Assembly: GCA_963766295.1 (NCBI GenBank) | Contig: CAVXYW010000002.1 | Coordinates: forward strand, 1,240,001-1,304,000 | DNA: 64,000 bases | Direction of reading: 5' to 3' | From: JBBDRJ01 sp963766295 | Lineage (GTDB): Bacteria > Actinomycetota > JAICYB01 | In this document: positions 25,425 to 32,134 of the stretch, in pieces | Numbering within the stretch: position 1 is the first letter of the stretch | Layout: every line of letters begins with the position of its first letter | Notes under the pieces: generated by a model | What the model was told of the DNA's origin: nothing | The model's database searches: none | The model's input: only the letters and a program-made list of their open reading frames with translations | Program-made: the position numbers and the translations under genes

Positions 25425-26576
25425 ATGAAGCGACTTGTGCGTATCGGTGCGTCCGCGATCCTGGCCACGATCGCGTTCAGTTCGTTCGCTCCAACGGCCA
25501 ACGCGGTTGAGAACGAGTCCTTCGGTCTCACACCGCAGCCCGAGCGAGTGGACGGAACCGACCGAAGTTCGTTCTCCATTCCTTTGGAGCAGGGCGCCAC
25601 GTTCGAAGACTCGATCCGCGTTTACAACAGGACAGACCAGCCGATCGACCTCGTCGTTTTTGCGGCGGACGCGCAAGCAGATGTCGACACCGCCGTCACC
25701 GTTGGACCGCGCGACTCTCAACCAAAGGGTGTTGGTGACTGGATCGATCTTTCTGAAAGCGAACTCAACCTGCCCGGCCGCGGTGAAACGACAATCACAT
25801 TCAGAGTTGAAGTGAAGTCGTCCGATCCTTCGCCCGACCTCGGCGCGATCGTTGTAGAGCAAACGGGAAGGGGCTTAGCCGAAGACGCCAGCGATCGATT
25901 GAGCTTGGTGGTTCGCACCGCACCGCCCAACAGCCCGACAACCTCGCTGCGAGTTCGACCTCTCCTTCTTCAGTCCCCGTGGATCATCGTCGCGATCGTC
26001 GGTCTGCTTCTTGCTCTCGTGGTGATCGTGATCGGTACCCGTCGAGCGCGTCGGCGCACGAAGGATGTCGTAGTTCCCGCCGGTGAGATCGACGACCGCG
26101 AGGAAGAGGAAGCCGATGACGTGCAAGAGGCGTCGAGACCAGTCATCCGGCGTTTGGGCGAACGTCCGGACGAATCGAGACCTAGCACGAAAACCAGCGA
26201 GGTTCCCGTCGTAAGCGGCCAACCCGTCTCTGCTGCCGAAGACGTTGTGGACGACCGTCCGATGCTCGACGACGGCATGCTCGTTGAGGTCGACGATGTG
26301 TCCGACGAGGCCTTCGGGGAAGAGGACGAGGACGAAGAGGAAGACGAGGAGTACTTGCCGCCGGCCCGAACTCGTCCGGCACCTGTTAAGTCGAAGGCTT
26401 CTGCTCGCAAACCAATACCGGCAAAATCAAACGCAAAACCGAAACCCAAGGCCAAAGCGAAGACCAAGCCAAAAGCCAAATCTGCCGCTAAACCGAAGTC
26501 CAAGAAGGTCGTGCGAAAGGCTGCGAAGAAACCCGCCCGTCAGCCGCGCAACTTCATTCCACTGGACGACGTTTAG
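25425..26576 (+). CDS. membrane protein with exported beta-domain and cytoplasmic histone-H1-like tail
   Basis: 383 residues from the ATG at 25425. Signal peptide (residues 1-27, ending ANA). An exported beta-sandwich at residues 30-170 (PLEQGATFEDSIRVYN, VVFAADAQ, SELNLPGRGETTITFRV) resembles the DUF916/WxL-binding type. One membrane helix at about residues 185-204. The cytoplasmic part has an acidic run (residues 298-309, mostly D/E) and then residues 320-372 are almost only Lys, Ala and Pro (KPKPKAKAKTKPKAKSAAK, KKVVRKAAKKPARQP), like actinobacterial histone-H1-like proteins. It could tether nucleic acid to the membrane. Confidence 0.75.
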   Translation: MKRLVRIGASAILATIAFSSFAPTANAVENESFGLTPQPERVDGTDRSSFSIPLEQGATFEDSIRVYNRTDQPIDLVVFAADAQADVDTAVTVGPRDSQPKGVGDWIDLSESELNLPGRGETTITFRVEVKSSDPSPDLGAIVVEQTGRGLAEDASDRLSLVVRTAPPNSPTTSLRVRPLLLQSPWIIVAIVGLLLALVVIVIGTRRARRRTKDVVVPAGEIDDREEEEADDVQEASRPVIRRLGERPDESRPSTKTSEVPVVSGQPVSAAEDVVDDRPMLDDGMLVEVDDVSDEAFGEEDEDEEEDEEYLPPARTRPAPVKSKASARKPIPAKSNAKPKPKAKAKTKPKAKSAAKPKSKKVVRKAAKKPARQPRNFIPLDDV

Positions 26577-26594
26577 ATCGTCGGCGTCCGAAGG

Positions 26595-27047
26595 TCAGCG
26601 GCGACGGCGGAAGCTGACGGCGAACGATTCAGTCGACAAGGGCACGACCCGCTGCTCACGCCATCCTGCAGAGAGCATCGCCCGCTTGACGTCCCCTTCG
26701 GTCACGGGAGCGCGAGAGTCCCGGTCGGCCTTGGGAAGAACGAGCCATAGCGATCCGTTCTCTCCCACGTGACGGCCGAGCTCCCGGGCGGCGTGAACGG
26801 GAACGACGCCGACCCAGGCCAGCACCGCATCCGCCATCGCGTCGTCCGGGACGGATTCGACGATCTCCACGGACTTCGGCGCTTCGAGATCGGGCGGAGG
26901 CGCCTGCACGATCAACTTCCCGTCTCCGATTGCTTCGGCCAGCGCCTCGACGAATCCGTGGTCTGGCCCAACGGCAATGACCGTAGCGCCGTCGCTAAAT
27001 CCAAGAGCTTCGACGGCCTCGTTAGCGTCCTTTGGGAGCCGAGCCAT
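26595..27047 (-). CDS. small conserved protein, DUF3052-like
   Basis: 150 residues from the ATG at 27047 (MARLPKDANEA); an upstream TTG at 27068 is also possible. The sequence AVLAWVGVVPVHAARELGRHV, SLWLVLPKADRDSRA and the end GDVKRAMLSAGWREQRVVPL resemble the actinobacterial DUF3052 pattern (vWLLTPKaGR ... I.eAapTAGLqqt). No catalytic residues are evident. The assignment is tentative. It lies convergent with the histone-like membrane protein gene. Confidence 0.6.
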   Translation of the reverse strand: MARLPKDANEAVEALGFSDGATVIAVGPDHGFVEALAEAIGDGKLIVQAPPPDLEAPKSVEIVESVPDDAMADAVLAWVGVVPVHAARELGRHVGENGSLWLVLPKADRDSRAPVTEGDVKRAMLSAGWREQRVVPLSTESFAVSFRRRR

Positions 27048-27099
27048 AGCGCTGCGATTGTTGCACAAGCGCGCAGTGCGTCATCGCTAAACTCTCTGC

Positions 27100-27173
27100 G
27101 GGCCGCTAGCTCAACTGGCTAGAGCACCTGACTCTTAATCAGGGGGTTCCGGGTTCGAGTCCCGGGCGGCCCA
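27100..27173 (+). tRNA. tRNA-Lys (anticodon CUU)
   Basis: A 74-nt cloverleaf. The acceptor stem GGGCCGC pairs with GCGGCCC and the discriminator is A. The anticodon arm CCTGA-CTCTTAA-TCAGG carries CTT, and the T-arm is CCGGGTTCGAGTCCCGG. CCA is not encoded. Confidence 0.97.
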
Positions 27174-27194
27174 CTAGACTCAGCGGAGAAAACC

Positions 27195-27479
27195 ATGACT
27201 GACGACGCCGGAGCTCGCCTCCCAGCCGACGACGCCGATCTAGAAGAACATCTGATCGTCGTCGCTCGACAGATCCGCGAGGCTCTTTTAAAGGACGGAT
27301 CGATCGAGCGAGCCCTTGCCGACGGTCACATCACGACGATGCAGTTGATGCGCTTGCTCAATGCCATCTCGGGAGCCCGGCGAGCCGTCGGGTTCGTCCA
27401 CCCGTCCTCATTGGAGGAGCTCCCCGGCGAGGGACGCGTTTCGTGGCAGGAGGGGATATTTATCCCCTCAAAGCACTAA
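27195..27479 (+). CDS. small acidic protein of unknown function
   Basis: 94 residues, ATG at 27195 with GGAG 9 bp upstream. A helical segment EEHLIVVARQIREALLKDGS and TTMQLMRLLNAISGARR are visible; there is no signal or membrane segment. I recognise no family. The 3' end holds a 9-bp perfect hairpin (27450-27469) encoding EGIFIPSK, which might act as a transcription signal for the convergent aminotransferase gene. It follows tRNA-Lys by 21 bp and may be co-transcribed with it. Confidence 0.6.
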   Translation: MTDDAGARLPADDADLEEHLIVVARQIREALLKDGSIERALADGHITTMQLMRLLNAISGARRAVGFVHPSSLEELPGEGRVSWQEGIFIPSKH

Positions 27480-28321
27480 AGGCCGAGCGACCTCAGGACG
27501 AACGCGTGATATGCCTCGCGCAACCGCGTTGCATGGCCGGCGATCCGCAGCGGTGAGCCGTCGACAGAAGCGGCCGGGTAAACCTCCCGCAACGAAGATG
27601 TAAGGACGACTTCGTCGGCCGAGAGCAGATCGTCCAGATAGATCGTCGTTTCGGACACTTCAAGGCCTTCCTCCCGGGCCACTTCGATCACATAGCGCCT
27701 GGTAACTCCGGGCAGGATCGCATCCTCGATAGTCGCCGTCAGCAGCTCGCTCCCCCGAACCACGAAGAGGTTCGAGCCGGTCGCTTCCAACACTCGCTTG
27801 TGTCCGCCGAGAAACAGTGCGTCGTCGGCGCCGGCGCGCTTCGCAGCAACGCGTCCGGCGACGCTTACCGCGTAAGAGGTGGTCTTTACGCCGGCGAGAG
27901 GACGGCCGCCTTCACTGATCGTCACGAACGATGCGCCCCTCTCGTAGAGCTCGGTGTAGTCCCGCAGCGGCCAGGCCGTGACGATCACGCTCGGTGGCGA
28001 GTCGGCGTCCGCTTGGGGATCCACCGGCCCCGACCCACCGGTGATCGTGAACCGAACGCCGGCGTCGCTCAGCCCGTTAGCTCTGAGAGTGGCGTCGATG
28101 GCAGCGCCCAATTCATTGCTGGACGGCACGTTTAAGTCGATCAGCTCGGCTCCTGCTGTCAGCCTTGCGTGGTGGTCGTCCAGAGCCCACGGCTTCCCGC
28201 CATAAGCGCGGAGCGTCTCGAACAGACCGGCGCCGTTGAGGACGCCGCGATCGAGCGCGGGGATACGCGCCTCGTCGGCAGCTATGAGCTCACCGTTTAG
28301 CCAGATAACCGACACGCGCAC
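27476..28321 (-). CDS. class IV aminotransferase (branched-chain/D-amino-acid aminotransferase or ADC lyase)
   Basis: 281 residues. The PLP-fold type IV pattern is clear: WLNGELIAADEARIPALDRG, GLFETLRAYGGKPWAL, the Schiff-base Lys in LAGVKTTSYA near residue 145, EATGSNLFVVRG near residue 180, and DEVVLTSSLREVYPA near residue 240. Sequence alone does not separate IlvE, D-amino-acid aminotransferase and PabC. It starts with GTG at 28321, immediately next to the divergent PASTA gene. Confidence 0.82.
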   Translation of the reverse strand: MRVSVIWLNGELIAADEARIPALDRGVLNGAGLFETLRAYGGKPWALDDHHARLTAGAELIDLNVPSSNELGAAIDATLRANGLSDAGVRFTITGGSGPVDPQADADSPPSVIVTAWPLRDYTELYERGASFVTISEGGRPLAGVKTTSYAVSVAGRVAAKRAGADDALFLGGHKRVLEATGSNLFVVRGSELLTATIEDAILPGVTRRYVIEVAREEGLEVSETTIYLDDLLSADEVVLTSSLREVYPAASVDGSPLRIAGHATRLREAYHAFVLRSLGL

Positions 28322-28855
28322 ATGCTGACAGGAGCTGCTGGGTTAGCGTTGCCGCCGATGATCGTTCTCGAATACCTCAAGAAGATCCCCGTCGGCCCGG
28401 TGATCGCGATCGGGTTCGTCCTGATCGTGTTCTCGATGAGCCGCAGCGTCACCGCTACTTCGTTCGCCCCGGAACTCGTCGGCCTCCAATCCGGCGCGGC
28501 TCAGGAAAGGGCGACCGGCGATGGCTTCACGGCAAAGATCGAAACCCGCCCCCAAGGCGGCGTACCGGGCACGGTGGTCGCGCAGGATCCCGTCCCGGGC
28601 GAAGCTCTCGAGCTTGGCGGCACGATCACGATCTTCGTGACCGAAGGTGCCGATCAGAAGACGATCCCGGACACCACCGGGATGCCCGTCGACCAGGCAC
28701 GGCAAGCCCTTCGTCAGGCCGGTGTAACGCCGGGCGACATCGTTTACCGCGACGAGTCGTCCCGGGAGCCCGATCGCGTGCTTCGCACTGATCCACCCAA
28801 AGGCCGGACGGTCGACGAGGGCACGATCGTTGAGATCGTTGCCACTGCACCTTGA
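28322..28855 (+). CDS. membrane-anchored PASTA-domain protein
   Basis: 177 residues from the ATG at 28322, or the ATG at 28358 (MIVLEYLKK). One hydrophobic helix (VGPVIAIGFVLIVFS) is followed by two PASTA-like repeats: PELVGLQSGAAQERAT ... VVAQDPVPGEALELGGTITI, and IPDTTGMPVDQARQALRQAG ... VLRTDPPKGRTVDEGTIVEI. PASTA domains bind peptidoglycan or muropeptides. There is no kinase domain, so it is not PknB. It is followed at once by tRNA-Leu on the other strand. Confidence 0.78.
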   Translation: MLTGAAGLALPPMIVLEYLKKIPVGPVIAIGFVLIVFSMSRSVTATSFAPELVGLQSGAAQERATGDGFTAKIETRPQGGVPGTVVAQDPVPGEALELGGTITIFVTEGADQKTIPDTTGMPVDQARQALRQAGVTPGDIVYRDESSREPDRVLRTDPPKGRTVDEGTIVEIVATAP

Positions 28856-28856
28856 G

Positions 28857-28938
28857 TGCGGGCGGAGGGACTCGAACCCCCACGGGTTACCCCACGAGAT
28901 CCTAAATCTCGCGCGTCTACCAGTTCCGCCACGCCCGC
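28857..28938 (-). tRNA. tRNA-Leu (anticodon UAG)
   Basis: An 82-nt minus-strand cloverleaf with a long variable arm (TCGTGGGGTAACCCGTG). The acceptor stem GCGGGCG pairs with CGCCCGC and the discriminator is A. The anticodon arm GCGAGA-TTTAGGA-TCTCG carries TAG. CCA is not encoded. It ends two bases from the PASTA stop. Confidence 0.96.
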
Positions 28939-29008
28939 AAAGGCCTCATTCGGTCGGCCCGGCATGCGGAAGCAAGCGTAGAACAGCAGTGTCTATGCGG
29001 TTGTGCCG

Positions 29009-29296
29009 CTAGCGCCAGCGCTTTCGGGCGGCGAGGCCCACGAGCCCGACGACACCGATCAGCGCAACTACAGGAAGGAGCGGTGGCGCCAGGAGCAGCG
29101 ATCCCCATGTGAGTCCGCCGAGCAGAAAGGCGATGACATGGGTTGCCCAGCGCGGCCAGACCCCGCCTCCTCCGCCGTGATCGAACTCGGGTTCTGCGGG
29201 TGGGGGTGTACCCCCGCTTCCGTCGTCAAGCCTCCAGTGGAGATCTTTGACGATCGAGTAGAACTTCTCGTCCTGCCGGGTACGCGTAGCCTGCAC
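29009..29296 (-). CDS. small membrane protein of unknown function
   Basis: 95 residues from a GTG at 29296 with GGAGG five bases upstream. Acidic N-terminal half with a glycine run (DHGGGGG), then two hydrophobic segments (WATHVIAFLLGGLTWGSLLL and LLPVVALIGVVGLVGLA) and a basic end (ARKRWR). No family recognised. It lies between tRNA-Leu and the fatty acyl-AMP ligase and is divergent from the latter. Confidence 0.6.
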   Translation of the reverse strand: MQATRTRQDEKFYSIVKDLHWRLDDGSGGTPPPAEPEFDHGGGGGVWPRWATHVIAFLLGGLTWGSLLLAPPLLPVVALIGVVGLVGLAARKRWR

Positions 29297-29430
29297 GGAG
29301 CCTCCTTCGTCAGTGACCCAATAGGAGCCGACTAGTCTCCGCGAACTAGTTACCCCTGACCCACGCCCAGATTACCCGTGATCAGCGACTTTTGGCCACC
29401 CGTTTCAACCGATTCCGTAACCCTTTTCCC

Positions 29431-29440
29431 CCCGGCCGGG
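29431..29440. promoter_or_regulatory. CCCGGCCGGG palindrome in the fatty acyl-AMP ligase leader
   Basis: A perfect 10-bp palindrome 46 bp before the GTG start, within a 14-bp string (CCCCCGGCCGGGTC) also found in the leader of the gene at 41694. It might be a regulator site or part of a hairpin. It may be chance in GC-rich DNA. Confidence 0.25.
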
Positions 29441-29486
29441 TCTGTCTGTCTTCAAAGCCACTTCCCCGTGCCTGGAGGGCCGTCCC

Positions 29487-31163
29487 GTGACCCAGACCTA
29501 CCAGCGACTTTCCACGATCCCCGAGGCCCTCAAACGAGCAGCCACAACCGATCGCGGCGTCACGATCGTCGATCGTGAGCTTGCGGAACAGCGCGTTCTT
29601 TGGAGCGATCTGCAGACCGCGGCCTCTCGCGTGGCCGGCGAGCTGCGCTCTCAGGGGATACAGCCCGGCGACAGGGTCGGCATCCTCGGCCCGACGACTT
29701 CCCAACTGTTGGTCGTCCTCTTCGGCACCTGGGAGGCCGGAGCCGTGCCCGTCGTGCTGTCGCTCCCCCGCCGTATCTCAGAGATCGATGCCTTCGTTGC
29801 CGACGTGGTCGGACGATGCGAGAAGGCGGAAGCCAAGGTCCTTGCCGTCTCCAACCTTCTTCTCGAACAAGCACCACCGATCCAGACCACCGCGCGCGTC
29901 GTGTCCTTGGAAGAGCTGGCTTCCGCCGAAGACATTCCTCAAGAAACTCTGTTGGGAAACGCCGGTGACCTTGCCTACCTTCAGTTCACTTCCGGAACGA
30001 CCGCTCGCTCGCGCGCTGTTGCGCTGACCCATCGCAACCTCATCGCCAACCTCGAAGCCGCCGGCGAAATGGTCGGCATAGATCCAAAGCGCGATGTTTT
30101 CGTTTCGTGGCTCCCGCTCTTTCACGACATGGGGCTCATCGGGATGCTCCTCGGCTCCCTCATCTACGCGACGGACCTCGTCCTCATCCCCACTGAAGAA
30201 TTCCTGGGACGACCCGGTGTCTGGATCGACTCAATGTCGCGATACCGCGGGACGATCACCGCATCGCCTAACTTCGGTTACGGACTCGCAGCCCGTGATC
30301 TCACGTCGAAGCCTCGCGCACTCGACCTGAGCTCTTGGCGCATAGCAGCCAACGGCGCGGAAGCGATCGACATCGAGACCTGCGAGCGGTTCTGCAAGGC
30401 GGCGTCCGACTACGGATTCCAGCCGAACGCGATGGCCCCGATGTTCGGTCTCGCCGAAGGGACGCTGGCCGTCACCTTGTCGAGCACAGAAGATCCGGTG
30501 CACGTCGAGTGGGTCGATCGCGAATCCTTGGACAAGAACGGCGAAGCGGTCTCCGTAGAAGCCGGTACCGCTCAATCGCGCGCGCTCGTCGCTTGCGGTT
30601 ACGCGATACCCGGGCACGAGGTCGTCATAAAGGACGAGAACGGCGACGACTTGGCTCCTGGGCGTGTCGGCGAGATCTGCTTCCGGGGGCCGAGCGTCAT
30701 GAACGGCTACTGGCAGAACGAAGAAGCCACAGCTGAAGTCCTGAAGGACGGGTGGCTGCACACCGGCGACCTCGGTTACTGGAGCGAGCACGGACTCGTG
30801 GTTTGCGGACGCAAGAAGGACATGATCATCCTCGGCGGCCGAAATCTTTACCCGGAGGACTACGAGCTGCACACCGAACGGGTACCGGGGGTTCGTCGCG
30901 GCAACGTAATCGCTTTCTCGATCCCCGACCTCGAGCGCATGGTCGTGGTTGCCGAAACGACGGCGCCGGCGGAAGAAGCCGAAAGTGTCGCCCGTTTGGC
31001 ACTGGAAGAGCTGCGTCGCATGCTTCCCCGCGGTCCTGAGGAAGTCGTCCTGATCTCTCCTGGGACCCTGCCGAAGACTTCATCCGGCAAGCGCCAACGC
31101 GGAGCATGTCGCGAGCAATACGCATCAGGCACGCTCGAACAAGTCGCGATCGCTCGGCGCTAA
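29487..31163 (+). CDS. fatty acyl-AMP ligase (FAAL/FadD-type)
   Basis: 558 residues, GTG at 29487 with GGAGG nearby. Adenylate-forming enzyme. The phosphate loop is YLQFTSGTTARSRAVALTH, which lacks the usual PKG and resembles the FAAL form (TSGSTRxPxGV). Other motifs: WLPLFHDMGLIG, FGLAEGTLAVT, GWLHTGDLGYW, GRKKDMIILGGRNLYPEDYE and the catalytic Lys near LPKTSSGKRQRG. FAALs activate fatty acids to acyl-AMP for loading onto carrier proteins. No polyketide synthase or carrier protein is adjacent. The leader carries a CCCGGCCGGG palindrome. Confidence 0.88.
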   Translation: MTQTYQRLSTIPEALKRAATTDRGVTIVDRELAEQRVLWSDLQTAASRVAGELRSQGIQPGDRVGILGPTTSQLLVVLFGTWEAGAVPVVLSLPRRISEIDAFVADVVGRCEKAEAKVLAVSNLLLEQAPPIQTTARVVSLEELASAEDIPQETLLGNAGDLAYLQFTSGTTARSRAVALTHRNLIANLEAAGEMVGIDPKRDVFVSWLPLFHDMGLIGMLLGSLIYATDLVLIPTEEFLGRPGVWIDSMSRYRGTITASPNFGYGLAARDLTSKPRALDLSSWRIAANGAEAIDIETCERFCKAASDYGFQPNAMAPMFGLAEGTLAVTLSSTEDPVHVEWVDRESLDKNGEAVSVEAGTAQSRALVACGYAIPGHEVVIKDENGDDLAPGRVGEICFRGPSVMNGYWQNEEATAEVLKDGWLHTGDLGYWSEHGLVVCGRKKDMIILGGRNLYPEDYELHTERVPGVRRGNVIAFSIPDLERMVVVAETTAPAEEAESVARLALEELRRMLPRGPEEVVLISPGTLPKTSSGKRQRGACREQYASGTLEQVAIARR

Positions 31164-31263
31164 CGGTTTCTTCAACACTCAGGGACATCCCTGAGTACGT
31201 CAGGCGGCATCAGGGTCGTAACGGGGCGCTCACCGATTGCGCCCGGGCGGGCCAACCGCGACG

Positions 31264-31476
31264 ATGCGGTACGTGAGCAAGCCAAGTCCCCGGAAGAAAC
31301 CAGCACCTAAGCGAGCACGGCGTAAGGCGGCAGCTCCGTCCGCCGTTTTGGCAGCCCGCGACCTGGTAAAGGACTACCGGACCAACGGAACCGCCACCCG
31401 GGCTCTGGACGGCGTCAGCCTCGATGTTCCTTCCGGCCGTTTCATCTCGGTGATGGGACCGTCCGGTTCCGGGAAA
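31264..31476 (+). CDS. ABC transporter ATP-binding protein, N-terminal fragment (frameshift in P-loop)
   Basis: Start of a MacB/LolD-type ATPase, from the ATG at 31264 (or GTG at 31273). A basic N-terminal extension (PSPRKKPAPKRARRKAA) precedes AARDLVKDYRTNG and ALDGVSLDVPSGRFISVMGPSGSGK. Immediately after the Walker A Lys the frame breaks: GGGAAAGTCG has one A more than needed for GKS (GGG AAG TCG). The extra base shifts 31477 onward into the +1 frame. In the unshifted frame the ORF continues meaninglessly to 32067. The gene is either disabled or carries a homopolymer error. Confidence 0.82.
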
Positions 31477-31477
31477 G

Positions 31478-32134
31478 TCGACCCTCCTCCACCTCCTCGG
31501 AGGCCTGGACGGGCCGACCTCCGGCGATGTTCTCCTCGAAGGCAAACCGCTCTCGGGGCTCGAAGACAAGGACGTAACGCTCGCCCGGCGAGGCTCCGTG
31601 GGCTTCGTGTTCCAGTTCTTCAACCTCGTGCCCGTCCTGACCGTCGAGGAGAACGTCGCGCTTCCCCGCGTGATCGCCGGCGACAGGCCGGACGCCTACA
31701 AAGCGCGGCTGGACGAGGTCATCGCGCAGGTCGGGCTCGAGGACGTCACAACGAAGCTCCCGTCCCAGATCTCCGGCGGACAGCAGCAGCGCACGGCGAT
31801 CGCGCGCGCGATCTTTCCCTCACCAGCTGTCATCCTGGCCGACGAACCGACCGGGAACCTCGACACCCGAACGGGACGCCAGATCCTCGAGCTCCTGAAG
31901 CGACTGCAAGTCGAGCTCGGCCAAACCATCGTTATCGTCACGCACGATCCTCGGGCCGCCGCTTACGGCGACGAAGTGATCTACCTCGAGGACGGACGCA
32001 TCCGGAGCCGGATAGATCTGAGCAAGACCCGAGGCACGACAACGCGCGCGGGTTCTCCTTCTCGTGACGGCACCCGGGGAGGTGAGGCTCGTGCGCGCGC
32101 TGTCCTCTCTTGGCTCCAAAAGCTTGGCGCATAG
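31478..32134 (+). CDS. ABC transporter ATP-binding protein, C-terminal part after the frameshift
   Basis: Rest of the ATPase in the +1 frame. S-T-L-L-H-L-L-G-G-L follows the P-loop, then GFVFQFFNLVPVLTVEEN (Q-loop), SQISGGQQQRTAIARA (ABC signature), VILADEPTGNLDTRT (Walker B and D-loop) and IVIVTHDPRAA (H-loop). The signature LDTRTGRQ fits the MacB/LolD exporter family. It runs into the permease gene, overlapping it by 44 bp. Together with the N-terminal part it would make a normal ATPase of about 290 residues. An open frame alone starts near 31598. Confidence 0.85.
   Translation, partial: STLLHLLGGLDGPTSGDVLLEGKPLSGLEDKDVTLARRGSVGFVFQFFNLVPVLTVEENVALPRVIAGDRPDAYKARLDEVIAQVGLEDVTTKLPSQISGGQQQRTAIARAIFPSPAVILADEPTGNLDTRTGRQILELLKRLQVELGQTIVIVTHDPRAAAYGDEVIYLEDGRIRSRIDLSKTRGTTTRAGSPSRDGTRGGEARARAVLSWLQKLGA

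Noticed and set aside
31237..32067. Using the unshifted frame to 32067 as the true ATPase end, since it gives a GTGA overlap with a GTG at 32064
   Set aside because: All ATPase motifs after the P-loop lie in the other frame, and the permease has a much better ribosome-binding site for the GTG at 32091.
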